Of a stretch of DNA of 55,851 bases, positions 43,249 through 52,679 are shown one piece after another; position 1 is the first letter of the stretch, and every line of letters begins with the position of its first letter. Origin of the DNA: Bacteroidota bacterium (lineage in GTDB: Bacteria; Bacteroidota; Bacteroidia; Bacteroidales; GCA-2748055); the NCBI GenBank assembly GCA_024640885.1, contig JAHEEC010000018.1, positions 1 through 55,851 on the forward strand. The letters run 5' to 3'. The position numbers and the translations under genes were made by a program. The notes beneath the pieces are model-generated. The model saw only the letters and a list, made by a program, of their open reading frames with translations, did not search any database and was not told where the DNA came from.

Positions 43249-44530
43249 TGACTTCAAATTCAACCTTGTTGTGGACGGCCCGTTTATCAGCCCCCTGTTT
43301 CCTCTGCCCATTGCCCCTTTCGGAACCTGCGCCGGCAATGGTTTCCTCTGCAGAGGAACTCCCTTTTTCACTGCTTTCTGCAGCCTCGCCCTCTGCAACC
43401 ATTTTCTCATGATCCTCTTTCGAACCCCAGCTTACTGACAGGATCATGCCCGTGGCCAGGCTGGTAAAAAAGATGGAGGATCCGCCCATGCTCACCAGCG
43501 GAAGTGTCTGACCGGTCACCGGGACCAGACCCACGGCCACTGCCATGTTCACAAATGCCTGAAGGACCAACCCCATGGATAGCCCGAATGCCAGAAAAGC
43601 CGCATATGTACTTCGACTCCGCCGGATGATCAATCCCGCCCTGAAAAAAAGCCAGAGATACAGCGCAATGACAAGTATACCACCCACCAGGCTTCCGTAT
43701 TCTTCAATGATGATGGCGTAGATGAAATCGGAATATGGATGGGGCAGCAGGTTTCTCTGGGTGCTGTTCCCCGGGCCCTTCCCAAACAATCCCCCCTGGA
43801 CGATGGCCACCTTGGCCTGGTCGGCCTGGTAGCTGTCACCCTCTCCATCCACATAGGCTTCAATGCGGTGTTTCCAGGTGGCTATGCGCCCCTCCTTATT
43901 GATCAGCAGGGCACCCCCAATAAAAATGGAAAGGGCAAAAAGACCCGTGAAAACCAGCAGGGCCAGGTATTTCACCGGTATTCTGCCCACGAACATAAGG
44001 GAAAATGCGGTAAGGAACACGATGGCGGCCGTGGAGAAGTTTGCCGGCAGGATCAGGGCGCAGGTACCAATGATCGCCAGCGAAATCTTGACGAAAACAC
44101 CTTTGAAATCGCTGATGTTGTTCTGATTTACCGAAAGAATCTTGGCCAGGTACATGACCAGTGCGACTTTTGCAAAATCAGAGGGTTGAATGGTAAGGCC
44201 GGTCCCAGGTATCTGCAACCATCGTGTGGCCTCGTTGAGGTTGGTGCCGACGATCAGGGTAAGGATCAGCAGGGGGACCGACAGGTAGAGGGCAAATATG
44301 GAGATCCGGCTGAAAACCCTGTAGGGGACCAGGTGCACAAAGAATATGATCAACAATCCAAGCAACACGAATTTCAGCTGGCGGAACAGGTAAAAGAAGG
44401 TGTTTCCCGACCGGTGCTGGTATGCCAGGGATCCGGTGGAACTGTAGACCGACAGCAATGAGATCACCAGAAGGATCAACACCACCATCCAGATGATCCT
44501 GTCGCCCTTTATGTACCTTCTGATTTTCAT
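43241..44530 (-). CDS. ftsW: SEDS glycosyltransferase FtsW
   Basis: The 429-residue protein has about ten membrane helices and SEDS-family blocks such as W-L-Q-I-P-G-T-G-L-T-I-Q-P-S-D-F-A-K and the late P-V-T-G-Q-T-L-P-L-V-S-M-G-G-S-S. It polymerises septal peptidoglycan together with the FtsI-type transpeptidase. After the last helix (about residue 372) there is a hydrophilic tail of nearly 60 residues, rich in Glu, Ser, Gly and Lys, which is longer than in E. coli FtsW and is probably disordered in the cytoplasm. The gene lies between murD (27-base gap) and murG. Confidence 0.95.
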   Translation of the reverse strand: MKIRRYIKGDRIIWMVVLILLVISLLSVYSSTGSLAYQHRSGNTFFYLFRQLKFVLLGLLIIFFVHLVPYRVFSRISIFALYLSVPLLILTLIVGTNLNEATRWLQIPGTGLTIQPSDFAKVALVMYLAKILSVNQNNISDFKGVFVKISLAIIGTCALILPANFSTAAIVFLTAFSLMFVGRIPVKYLALLVFTGLFALSIFIGGALLINKEGRIATWKHRIEAYVDGEGDSYQADQAKVAIVQGGLFGKGPGNSTQRNLLPHPYSDFIYAIIIEEYGSLVGGILVIALYLWLFFRAGLIIRRSRSTYAAFLAFGLSMGLVLQAFVNMAVAVGLVPVTGQTLPLVSMGGSSIFFTSLATGMILSVSWGSKEDHEKMVAEGEAAESSEKGSSSAEETIAGAGSERGNGQRKQGADKRAVHNKVEFEVNE

Positions 44531-44557
44531 ATTAAACAGTTATGTGCTCCTTATTCC

Positions 44558-45904
44558 CTACAGGGCCCTGACTGCACTCTTAAATTGCCGTCCCCTGTCC
44601 TCAAAGCTTTCAAACAGGTCGAAACTGGCACATGCCGGAGATAGCAGGACGGTATCACCATCCCTTGCCAGGTAGTAGGCAGCCTTTACGGCATCCTCCA
44701 TTTTATTGGTTTCCACAATGGACTCGACCTTTCCACTGAATGCCTGGATGACCCGCTGGTTATCCTTGCCAAGGCACACAATGGCCTTCACCTTGTTCTC
44801 CACCAGGTTGTAAAGTTCACTGTAATCGTTGCCTTTGTCCACTCCTCCCACGATCCAGACCGTCTGGCCGTTCACGCTCTCCAGGGCATACCAGGTGGAA
44901 TTTACATTGGTGGCCTTGGAGTCATTGATAAAGTTGATCCCATGAACTTTCATGACTGTTTCCAGGCGGTGTTCCACCCCCTGGAAATCCATCAGGGCCT
45001 CCCTGATCACATCATTCCGGATCTTCAGCACATTCCCGGCGATTCCGGCAGCCATGCTGTTGTAGGTGTTGTGTTTTCCCTTCAGTGAAAGTTCCTGCAG
45101 TGACATGGTGAAGTCCACATTCTCAAATTCAATGTGGATCTCTGCATCGTTCTCCACCCATGCCACGTCATTTTCCTTCCGGTGGTATGCGAAGGGAAGC
45201 TGCTCCGCCCTGGATACAATTTTCTCCAGCTCCTTGATGGTAATCTCATCATCGGAACAGAAGACAAAATATTCATCCTCGGTGAGGTTCTGTGAAACCC
45301 TGAACTTGGAATCCACATAATTCTGAAAATTATAGTCGTAGCGATCCAGGTGATCGGGGGTAATGTTCAGGAGTATGGCAATATCAGCCTTGAATTCATA
45401 CATGCCGTCCAGCTGGAAACTGCTCAATTCCAGTACATAATAATCATATCCCTCGGTGGCAACCTGGAATGCAAAGCTGCGGCCCACGTTTCCTGCAATG
45501 CCCACATTCAAGCCCGCCTTCCTCATCATATGATGGATCAATGAGGTGGTGGTGGTCTTGCCGTTGCTCCCCGTGATACAGATCTTCTTGGCGTTGGTAT
45601 ACTTCCCGGCAAATTCGATTTCGGAGATGATCGGGATCTCCTTCTTTCTCAGCAATTTTACGATCGGGGCGCTTTCCGGGATCCCGGGGCTTTTTATGAC
45701 CGTAGACGCATTGAGGATCAGCCGGTCGGTGTGTCCACCCGATTCATAAATCACATGATATTCATCCAGCAGGTCCCGGTAAAATGGTTTGATCTTTCCT
45801 GCATCAGAAACAAATACATCATATCCTTTCTGCCTCGCGAGAATTGCAGCTCCCGTCCCACTTTCTCCGGCGCCGAGGATGACAATACGTTCTCTGTTTT
45901 CCAT
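44558..45904 (-). CDS. murD: UDP-N-acetylmuramoyl-L-alanine-D-glutamate ligase MurD
   Basis: The 448-residue product starts with I-V-I-L-G-A-G-E-S-G-T-G-A-A, the UDP-binding turn of MurD, followed by K-S-P-G-I-P near residue 73 and the ATP loop G-S-N-G-K-T-T-T-T-S near 112. Later come N-I-T-P-D-H-L-D-R-Y and N-D-S-K-A-T-N in the ligase domain, both typical of MurD. It adds D-glutamate to UDP-MurNAc-L-Ala. It follows mraY by 19 bases. Confidence 0.97.
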   Translation of the reverse strand: MENRERIVILGAGESGTGAAILARQKGYDVFVSDAGKIKPFYRDLLDEYHVIYESGGHTDRLILNASTVIKSPGIPESAPIVKLLRKKEIPIISEIEFAGKYTNAKKICITGSNGKTTTTSLIHHMMRKAGLNVGIAGNVGRSFAFQVATEGYDYYVLELSSFQLDGMYEFKADIAILLNITPDHLDRYDYNFQNYVDSKFRVSQNLTEDEYFVFCSDDEITIKELEKIVSRAEQLPFAYHRKENDVAWVENDAEIHIEFENVDFTMSLQELSLKGKHNTYNSMAAGIAGNVLKIRNDVIREALMDFQGVEHRLETVMKVHGINFINDSKATNVNSTWYALESVNGQTVWIVGGVDKGNDYSELYNLVENKVKAIVCLGKDNQRVIQAFSGKVESIVETNKMEDAVKAAYYLARDGDTVLLSPACASFDLFESFEDRGRQFKSAVRAL

Positions 45905-45923
45905 AGGTTTTCTGTGGTTTGAT

Positions 45924-47174
45924 TTATCTGATTTTCAGGGTTACAATGGATATTACTGCAAGCATGATCCCCACGATCCAGAACCTTGTAACGATCTTTG
46001 GTTCGGGATATCCCTTTTTCTGGTAATGATGGTGGATGGGGGCCATAAGGAAAATCCTTCGTCCGGTTCCGTATATTCTCTTGGTCCTTTTGAAATAGCC
46101 GACCTGCAGGATCACTGACAAACTCTCGAGCAGGTACACTCCGCAAAGGATGGGGATCAGCAACTCCTTGCGAATGATCACTGCAAACACTGCAATGATC
46201 CCCCCTAGGGCGAGGCTTCCTGTATCCCCCATGAATACCTGGGCCGGGTAAGAATTGTACCACAGGAACCCGATGGTGGCACCGATGAAAGCACCTGCGA
46301 AAATGACCAGCTCACCGGCATAGGGAATATGCATGATATTGAGGTAATTGGAATAGATCGCATTGCCTGATAACCAGGCCAGGATTCCCAGGGTGACCCC
46401 AATGATGGATGCTGAACCGGTGGCCAGGCCATCCAGTCCGTCGGTCAGGTTGGCCCCGTTGGATACTGCGGTCACGATGAAAATAACTGCCAGCACAAAA
46501 ATGATCCAGACCAGTCCGTCGGCATATTTTCCGGCAAACCAGACCAACCAGGTGTAATCAAATTCATTATTCTTTACAAAAGGGATGGTGGTGAGCGGTT
46601 CCTTGTGCTCCCTCACCACATAGAGATTCCCGGCATTGTCCACCTGCATCTCTTCGGTCTTGTACTCATGAAAATTCGACTCGGTAATGGTGACCCTTTC
46701 CCGGATCATTACATCATCACTGAGGTACAGGGTGATCCCTACGATGAGGCCCAGGCCGACCTGGCCGATCACCTTAAATTTGCCGGCCAATCCCTGTTTG
46801 TTCTTTTTGAATACCTTGATATAGTCATCCAGGAAACCAATGATCCCCAGCCATATGGTGGCCACGAGCATGACAATGATGTAAATATTGGTCAGGTTGG
46901 CAAAGAGGAGCACCGGAACGATAATGGAAGCAAGGATGATGATTCCTCCCATGGTGGGAGTGCCCTGTTTTTGATTTTGCCCTTCCAGGCCCAGATCCCG
47001 GACGGCCTCCCCAATCTGTTTCCTGCGAAGGATCCCGATGATCCGCTTTCCAAAAATCATTGAGATCACCAGGGAGGTAATCACCGTGAAGGACGCCCTG
47101 GATGAGAGGTACTGGAACATTCCGGCTCCCGGTATGTCAAATTTTTCGAGGTATGTAAAAAGATGATACAGCAT
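45924..47174 (-). CDS. mraY: phospho-MurNAc-pentapeptide transferase MraY
   Basis: The 416-residue membrane protein shows the MraY signatures: G-T-P-T-M-G-G near residue 71, L-D-D-Y-I-K near 114, [10 protein letters not shown] with catalytic Asp residues near 248, M-G-D-T-G-S near 316, and A-P-I-H-H-H-Y near 380. It makes lipid I from UDP-MurNAc-pentapeptide and undecaprenyl phosphate. Between helices 4 and 5 (about residues 154-205) there is a charged insert of some 50 residues on the periplasmic side which E. coli MraY (360 residues) does not have. It starts three bases after murE. Confidence 0.97.
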   Translation of the reverse strand: MLYHLFTYLEKFDIPGAGMFQYLSSRASFTVITSLVISMIFGKRIIGILRRKQIGEAVRDLGLEGQNQKQGTPTMGGIIILASIIVPVLLFANLTNIYIIVMLVATIWLGIIGFLDDYIKVFKKNKQGLAGKFKVIGQVGLGLIVGITLYLSDDVMIRERVTITESNFHEYKTEEMQVDNAGNLYVVREHKEPLTTIPFVKNNEFDYTWLVWFAGKYADGLVWIIFVLAVIFIVTAVSNGANLTDGLDGLATGSASIIGVTLGILAWLSGNAIYSNYLNIMHIPYAGELVIFAGAFIGATIGFLWYNSYPAQVFMGDTGSLALGGIIAVFAVIIRKELLIPILCGVYLLESLSVILQVGYFKRTKRIYGTGRRIFLMAPIHHHYQKKGYPEPKIVTRFWIVGIMLAVISIVTLKIR

Positions 47175-47177
47175 CCT

Positions 47178-48629
47178 TTATCCCTTTAAGTTCATTTTCA
47201 AAATCTCCAGGTCATCAAAGGCCCGCTTTACCCCGCCGATCTCCTGGGTTTTCTCATGGCCCTTTCCGGCCACCAGGATAATATCCTTGCTGCCCGCGAG
47301 GATGCATGCCGAACGGATGGCCTCCTCACGGCTCACAATGCGCATGGTGCGGTCCCGGAGCCCGGGGGGAATCCCTGCCATCATCTCATCCAGGATGAGT
47401 TCGGGATCCTCATTCCTGGGATTGTCAGAAGTGAGGATCAATTTATCACTGGCCTCGGCTGCAATTCTTGCCATGACGGGCCGTTTGCCCCGGTCCCGGT
47501 TTCCCCCGGCACCCACCACGGTGATGATCTGGCCCCCTTTCACATTGACCTCATGAATGGTCTCCAGCACCTTTTGCAGGGCATCGGGTGTATGTGCATA
47601 ATCCACGATCCCGGTGGCCCCGTTGCCCCTCCGAAATGATTCAAACCTGCCTGAGACGGGATCCATCTGACTGATCGCCCTGAACACATCCTGCGGATGC
47701 TGACCCAGGAGGATGGATACACCGTATACACAGAGCAGGTTGCTGGCATTGAACCGGCCGGGGAGCCTGATCCATACCTCTGTTCCGTTGATCTCCATGG
47801 AGGATCCATCCAGGTGCATCTCCACAAGCTTTCCCCTGAATTCGCTCATTGACCTCAGGCTGAATGTGTGTGGTTCGGCCCTGCAGTTCTGGAGCATCAC
47901 CTTTCCATGCTTGTCGTCGGCGTTCACCAGTGCAAAAGCATCCCCGGTGAGCTGGTCAAAAAACCTCTTTTTTACACGGAGATACTCCTTAAAACTTTTA
48001 TGATAATCCAGGTGGTCCCTGGTGAGGTTGGTGAAGACCCCCCCGGCAAATTGGAGCCCTGTGATGCGCTCCTGGTCAACGGCATGGGATGAAACTTCCA
48101 TAAAGCAATACTCGCAACCTCTCTCCACCATCTCCCTGAGATAGGCATTGATTTGCATGGGATCGGGAGTGGTATGGGTTGCCGGCCGGGATTCGTTCCC
48201 GATCAGCACCTGGATGGTGGAGAGCAATCCGGCACTGAACCCAAGCCTTGTATGCACCTGGTGCAACAGGGTGGCGATGGTGGTTTTGCCGTTGGTACCG
48301 GTGATTCCCACCAGTTGCAACTCCTGAGAAGGATTGCCGTGAAATGTGGAGGCTACCCGGGCCAGCGCACTCCTGGAATCAGGAACCCTGATCCACACCG
48401 CATCCGCTTCACGACCCGCAGGATCCTCCTCGCAAATGATGGCTGCAGCTCCCGCTGCAAGTGCCTGTGGGATAAACAGGTGGCCATCGGCCTGGGTGCC
48501 CCTGATGGCCACAAAGAGTGCGCCTCCCTTCACTGCCCTTGAGTCAAAGGTGATCCCCTGGATCTCGGGGTTCGTTTCACCCTTCAGCCCGGTAATCTCC
48601 AATCCCTGTATGACCTCCTTAAGTTTCAC
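47178..48629 (-). CDS. murE: UDP-MurNAc-tripeptide synthetase MurE (meso-DAP type)
   Basis: The 483-residue product has G-I-T-F-D-S-R-A-V-K-G-G-A-L-F-V-A at the N-terminus, the ATP loop G-T-N-G-K-T-T near residue 111 and D-Y-A-H-T-P-D-A-L near 345. The motif T-S-D-N-P-R-N-E-D-P near 405 is the DNPR signature of enzymes that add meso-diaminopimelate, so the peptidoglycan should be of the DAP type. It ends three bases before mraY and begins right after the ftsI stop. Confidence 0.97.
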   Translation of the reverse strand: MKLKEVIQGLEITGLKGETNPEIQGITFDSRAVKGGALFVAIRGTQADGHLFIPQALAAGAAAIICEEDPAGREADAVWIRVPDSRSALARVASTFHGNPSQELQLVGITGTNGKTTIATLLHQVHTRLGFSAGLLSTIQVLIGNESRPATHTTPDPMQINAYLREMVERGCEYCFMEVSSHAVDQERITGLQFAGGVFTNLTRDHLDYHKSFKEYLRVKKRFFDQLTGDAFALVNADDKHGKVMLQNCRAEPHTFSLRSMSEFRGKLVEMHLDGSSMEINGTEVWIRLPGRFNASNLLCVYGVSILLGQHPQDVFRAISQMDPVSGRFESFRRGNGATGIVDYAHTPDALQKVLETIHEVNVKGGQIITVVGAGGNRDRGKRPVMARIAAEASDKLILTSDNPRNEDPELILDEMMAGIPPGLRDRTMRIVSREEAIRSACILAGSKDIILVAGKGHEKTQEIGGVKRAFDDLEILKMNLKG

Positions 48630-50744
48630 TTATCCCTCTTTAATGCTCATGTTCAGTGTAACGACTGTTCCTTTCCTGATCAGGGATCCCGGCGGAACCG
48701 ATTGTTGCCTGACCGTCCCGCGGCCATCCACCAGCACCTTCAATCCATTGCTTTCCAACAGGTACAGTGCATCCTTCAGTCCCATATCCACCACGTTGGG
48801 TACCAGTTCACCGGTGATCGACCTGGCAGAGAGCACAACCCCCTCAGGGGTACTCCTCGTGGAAACCCATGTGGCGTCATCCCCGTTCTCCGTATAAGGC
48901 AGTTGCAGGTATTCAAAAGCAGATTCAAGGGCTTCCCCGCTGCCGCTTTTGGAATAGGGGGCCTGGACACCTTCAACGGCCAGCACTGCCTGGTTTTCGT
49001 GCATTGCAAACTCGCGGGCATAGATTCGGTCCGTGATCTCCCTGAAAATGGGCCCTGCCACCAGGTTCCCGTAATAGATCTGCCTCGATTTGGCATTAAC
49101 CACCACGATGCAGGAATATTTTGGATCGTCAGCCGGGAAGTAGCCCACAAAGGAGGCCATGTAAAGGGCTTCGGTATACCCTTCACTGTCGAGTGCCAGC
49201 TGGGCAGTCCCGGTCTTGCCAGCAATTTTATAGTGGCTGTTGGCCAGGTTTTTTGCTGTGCCGTTGGTCACCACGCCTTCAAGCATTTCCCTGACCTGGT
49301 CAAGGGTCTCCCGGCTGCATATGTGGTTGTTCAGTACCTGGGTGCTGAAACGCTTTACAATCTTTCCGTGTGAAAGCATCTCCTCAACGAACACAGGTTT
49401 AACCATCTTTCCGCTGTTTGCCACAGCGTTGTAAAAAGCCAGGATCTGCAATGGAGTCATGCGCACTTCGTAACCGATTGCCATCCATGGCAGTGAAACA
49501 CCAGACCAAAGGTCACTGTCGGTATATTTGATTTCGGGTTTCCCTTCTCCCCTGATCTCAAGCCCGAGCTTCTGGTTCAGCCCCATCTCATACAACCGGT
49601 TGATGAACTGCTCCGGCTTTTTCTTGTAGTTCTCATCGACAATCCGGGAGATCCCCACATTGGAGGATGCTTCAAATGCATGTTTTACGGTGGTTATTCC
49701 CAATCCTTCATGCCCGCTATCCTCCATTTTCTGCCCGTAGTAGTAGGTGATCCCATTTCCCACATCCACCAGATCCTCCGGTTTTACATGCCCGTCTTCC
49801 AACAGGGCGATCATGGAGGCCAGTTTGAATGTGGATCCGGGTTCAGTGCTCTCACCGATGGCATAATTGTATGTTTCGCTGTAGTCCCCCCGCTCATCCT
49901 GTGACAGGTTGGCGATGGCCCGGACCTTGCCGGTTTTCACCTCCATGACCACTACGGTTCCGTGATCCGCACCATGTTTCAGCAATTGGGCGTGCAGGGC
50001 ACTCTCTGCCACATCCTGCAGGTCCACGTCGATGGTGGACACAATATCGTACCCGTCTTCGGGTTCGATCTCATTGTTATCATTGATGGGCATCCAGATA
50101 TCCCCCCGGATCTTTCTCATGAGCCTGTATCCCTCCACCCCTTTCAGTTCTTCATCATACGCTCCCTCCAGTCCGACCACACTTTCCAGGTCATCGCTCA
50201 TGGTGTACCCCACAGTCCTGGCTGCCAGTCTCCCGTAAGGCCTCACCCTTCTGTTCTGCTGCACATAGATCGCGCCTCCCTCATATTTCCCCAGTCTGTA
50301 AATGGGGAACTGCTTCACCTGTTGCAACTGGGTGTAGGTCACATTCCGTTTGACCAGGAAGTACCGGTCGCCCGCCTCCTGTGCCCTTACCAGCTCCCTT
50401 TTGTAGGTGGTCCAGTTCCGGTCGCCGAAGAGGTTGGAGAGGGACCTGGATAACTCGTCAACCCCACGGTCAAAAATATCCCGGGTGAAGGATTCGGAAC
50501 GAAAATCCATGCGGATCTCATAAAATGGGACCGATACTGCCATCAACCTGCCGTCGGATGAAAAAATATTGCCGCGGTTGGGCTCAATCACTTTGTGCCT
50601 GATGGTGCTGTTCTCTTCCTGTGCCCAGGTCTCCTTCTCAAAGATCTGGAGATGGAGTGCCTTTCCCAGGATGAGCAGGCCCATCAGCAACACCCCGAAA
50701 TAAACCAGGGAGGTCCGAACCAGTATGTCCCTTTTTAATGACAT
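48630..50744 (-). CDS. ftsI: septal transpeptidase FtsI (class B PBP) with PASTA domain
   Basis: The ATG at 50744 lies one base after the ftsL stop and gives M-S-L-K-R-D; the longer frame from 50762 overlaps ftsL. The 704-residue protein has one N-terminal helix (about 13-33), a PBP dimer domain and a transpeptidase domain with S304-T-F-K (nucleophile S304, K307), S360-S-N and K510-T-G. A single PASTA domain lies at the C-terminus (about residues 635-704, with V-P-N-V-V-D-M and V-P-P-G-S). It cross-links septal peptidoglycan with FtsW. A C-terminal PASTA domain on FtsI is common in Bacteroidota and Firmicutes but absent in E. coli. Confidence 0.96.
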   Translation of the reverse strand: MSLKRDILVRTSLVYFGVLLMGLLILGKALHLQIFEKETWAQEENSTIRHKVIEPNRGNIFSSDGRLMAVSVPFYEIRMDFRSESFTRDIFDRGVDELSRSLSNLFGDRNWTTYKRELVRAQEAGDRYFLVKRNVTYTQLQQVKQFPIYRLGKYEGGAIYVQQNRRVRPYGRLAARTVGYTMSDDLESVVGLEGAYDEELKGVEGYRLMRKIRGDIWMPINDNNEIEPEDGYDIVSTIDVDLQDVAESALHAQLLKHGADHGTVVVMEVKTGKVRAIANLSQDERGDYSETYNYAIGESTEPGSTFKLASMIALLEDGHVKPEDLVDVGNGITYYYGQKMEDSGHEGLGITTVKHAFEASSNVGISRIVDENYKKKPEQFINRLYEMGLNQKLGLEIRGEGKPEIKYTDSDLWSGVSLPWMAIGYEVRMTPLQILAFYNAVANSGKMVKPVFVEEMLSHGKIVKRFSTQVLNNHICSRETLDQVREMLEGVVTNGTAKNLANSHYKIAGKTGTAQLALDSEGYTEALYMASFVGYFPADDPKYSCIVVVNAKSRQIYYGNLVAGPIFREITDRIYAREFAMHENQAVLAVEGVQAPYSKSGSGEALESAFEYLQLPYTENGDDATWVSTRSTPEGVVLSARSITGELVPNVVDMGLKDALYLLESNGLKVLVDGRGTVRQQSVPPGSLIRKGTVVTLNMSIKEG

Positions 50745-50745
50745 T

Positions 50746-51120
50746 CTATTTCCTGGGATCAATCAGTTTTTTGGGGGGCTCAAGGTTCTCTTCCAGGCCC
50801 AGTTCATAACGGTTCACGAGTCTTACCACCTCTGACTGGCGGCTGATCTTGACCAGGTCGGAGGAGATGGTTATGGATTTTGCCCTCATCTCTTTCACAT
50901 CGCTTTGTAACTGGTTTAACCGGATCACGGTCTTCTCGGCGTGGTTCCGGTTGGCGATGGATGCAAAAGCGATCAGCACCAGAAGCAGGATGAACCTGGA
51001 CTGCTTGAGTACCGCTTTTCTGGTCAGCACATTCCCGTCCAGCAGATCCCGGAGGGAAAAACTCTTCTCCTTCTCCTCGATGGACTGATCAAATTCTATA
51101 TTTTGTTTCTCTTTGGTCAT
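50746..51120 (-). CDS. ftsL: FtsL-like divisome protein
   Basis: The 124-residue protein has a charged cytoplasmic start, one membrane helix (about residues 44-61) and a periplasmic heptad-like coiled coil (about 66-105). Its start overlaps the rsmH stop by four bases (ATGA) and ftsI begins just after it. FtsL forms a complex with FtsQ and FtsB that activates FtsWI. Sequence alone would not identify it; size, topology and place between rsmH and ftsI do. Confidence 0.85.
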   Translation of the reverse strand: MTKEKQNIEFDQSIEEKEKSFSLRDLLDGNVLTRKAVLKQSRFILLLVLIAFASIANRNHAEKTVIRLNQLQSDVKEMRAKSITISSDLVKISRQSEVVRLVNRYELGLEENLEPPKKLIDPRK

Positions 51121-52022
51121 TCACTGATTTTTTCAGCGATTCTCAGTTTCGCACTCCGTGCCCTGTTATTCTCTTCAATCTCTTCCATGGAAGGGGTAAT
51201 CACGCTGCGGTTCACTAACTTCCAGGGAGATTGTATATTACCGTAAAAATCTTTTTGAATCTCCCCTTCAAGGTTCCCTGAACGCATATAATTCTTGACC
51301 ATGCGATCTTCCAGTGAATGGTATGTGATTACCACCAGCCTTCCACCTGTCCCCATGCAACCGGCTGTCTGCAACAACATCTCCCTGAGTGATTCCATCT
51401 CACGGTTCACCTCGATCCTCAATGCCTGGTAAATCCGGGCCAGGAATTTACTGGGTTGCCCCCTTGGAATAAATTTTTGCAGTGCGCGCTCCAGATCCCC
51501 GGTGGTTTCAAGATTTCCGGACATCCTTGTTTCCACTACGGCCCCTGCCAGCGCATTGGCATTGGTGAGTTCCCCGTAGCTCCTGAAGACCTTTCCCAGT
51601 TCCTCCCGTGTATATTCGTTTAACACATTCCATGCGGTTTTCCCGCTGCGCACATCCATGCGCATGTCCAGTGCCACATTTGATTTGAAGGAAAATCCCC
51701 TTTCAGGACGATCGATCTGGTGTGAAGATATACCCAGGTCCGCAAGGATCCCGTCTACCCTTTCAGCCGAATGATACCTGAGGTAATTTTTTAAGTATCT
51801 GAAGTTTGCCCCGACAAAAATGAACCTTTTATCATCCGGCACATTGGCCCCTGCATCCTGATCCTGGTCAAAGGCGATGAGCCTGCCATATTTCCCCAAC
51901 TTTTTAAGAACTTCGCGAGAGTGCCCCCCCCCTCCAAAGGTCAGATCCACATAGGTGCCCTTTGGTTTGATATTAAGTCCGAGTATGCTTTCATGCAACA
52001 GTGCCGGCCTATGATAGCCCAT
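51117..52022 (-). CDS. rsmH: 16S rRNA m4C1402 methyltransferase RsmH (MraW)
   Basis: The 301-residue product has the MraW pattern: H-E-S-I-L-G-L at the start, the SAM-binding Y-V-D-L-T-F-G-G-G-G-H-S-R near residue 21, A-F-D-Q-D near 52, D-L-G-I-S-S-H-Q near 96 and V-I-T-Y-H-S-L-E-D-R near 236. It methylates N4 of C1402 in the decoding centre of 16S rRNA. Its start codon shares one base with the mraZ stop (TAATG). Confidence 0.97.
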   Translation of the reverse strand: MGYHRPALLHESILGLNIKPKGTYVDLTFGGGGHSREVLKKLGKYGRLIAFDQDQDAGANVPDDKRFIFVGANFRYLKNYLRYHSAERVDGILADLGISSHQIDRPERGFSFKSNVALDMRMDVRSGKTAWNVLNEYTREELGKVFRSYGELTNANALAGAVVETRMSGNLETTGDLERALQKFIPRGQPSKFLARIYQALRIEVNREMESLREMLLQTAGCMGTGGRLVVITYHSLEDRMVKNYMRSGNLEGEIQKDFYGNIQSPWKLVNRSVITPSMEEIEENNRARSAKLRIAEKISE

Positions 52023-52489
52023 TATGTATCTGGTTCATCAAACGATCCACCTAAAATTTTCTCGGCCATGGCAGCGAAATCCTCGTCAGCCGCACTCACG
52101 GTTCCATACTGATCCGAGGCCCAGATCTCAATCTTTCCAGACTGACCTGCCATGACCACCTCGTCGCTGATCCGGGCATATTCCAGCAAACGTTTCGGGA
52201 TCAGCATCCGGTTGTTGGCATCCAGCGAAACTTCAGCCGTTCCGGAAAAAAACATCCTCAGAAAACGTGCATGTTCCTTGTTGTAAGGGTTGGTCCTGGC
52301 CCGGATGATCTTGTTCTGCCTGTCCCACTCCTCCATGGGATACATAATCAGGCAGTTCTCAAACACATCCCTCTTCAGCACAAACCCATCCTGCGCCCCT
52401 TCCCTGATCTGCTTTTTAAAGGCAGAAGGAAAAGAGAGACGACCCTTTGAATCGAGCCTGACAGTATAATCTCCGATAAAAGTTATCAT
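52022..52489 (-). CDS. mraZ: transcriptional regulator MraZ
   Basis: The 155-residue protein has the two SpoVT/AbrB-like halves of MraZ, each with a D-x-x-x-R element: R-L-D-S-K-G-R-L-S-F-P-S-A-F near residue 11 and S-L-D-A-N-N-R-M-L-I-P-K near residue 88. MraZ is a ring-forming DNA-binding protein that represses its own dcw operon. The repeat cluster at 52521-52567, just upstream, looks like its binding site. The second half has Asn-Asn where other members usually have a lysine or glycine; the effect is unknown. Confidence 0.96.
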   Translation of the reverse strand: MITFIGDYTVRLDSKGRLSFPSAFKKQIREGAQDGFVLKRDVFENCLIMYPMEEWDRQNKIIRARTNPYNKEHARFLRMFFSGTAEVSLDANNRMLIPKRLLEYARISDEVVMAGQSGKIEIWASDQYGTVSAADEDFAAMAEKILGGSFDEPDT

Positions 52490-52511
52490 AGAGTTTCAGC
52501 AGGTTTGAGGG

Positions 52512-52519
52512 TAAAAATA
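52512..52519 (-). promoter_or_regulatory. probable -7 element of the dcw operon
   Basis: TATTTTTA on the minus strand matches seven of eight positions of TAnnTTTG and lies 22 bases before the mraZ start. The MraZ-type boxes begin two bases upstream and cover the -33 region, which fits autorepression by blocking the promoter. Confidence 0.4.
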
Positions 52520-52520
52520 G

Positions 52521-52567
52521 CACTTTTTCACCACTTTGTACCATTTCACCCCACTTTTTCCCACTTT
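52521..52567 (-). promoter_or_regulatory. MraZ operator: five phased AAAGTG-type boxes
   Basis: On the minus strand the core AAAGTG occurs at 52562-52567, 52552-52557, 52532-52537 and 52521-52526, with a weaker copy (GAAATG) at 52542-52547. The steps are 10, 10, 10 and 11 bases, close to one helical turn, so all boxes face the same side of the DNA. Four are followed by G-G or a related base, fitting both the TGGG repeats bound by E. coli MraZ and the AAAGTG repeats bound by the Mycoplasma protein. Confidence 0.75.
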
Positions 52568-52631
52568 GTTAATAACTTTTCTGCGATCCAATGAAACCTG
52601 TTTCCCATGGTTTTCGCCGGAAAATTTTTAA

Positions 52632-52639
52632 TACTTTTG
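52632..52639 (+). promoter_or_regulatory. Bacteroidota -7 promoter element of the acyltransferase pair
   Basis: TACTTTTG is an exact match to TAnnTTTG, 40 bases before the ATG at 52680. It diverges from the mraZ promoter, and the MraZ boxes lie about 65 bases upstream, so cross-talk cannot be excluded. Confidence 0.55.
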
Positions 52640-52679
52640 CTTTATAACCCGTGTCAGAAAAGACCGAACGGAAGATCCA

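Noticed and set aside
43249..43410. A 54-residue N-terminal extension of MurG.
   Set aside because: It reads the tail of ftsW in another frame; the ATG at 43248 gives the standard MurG start.
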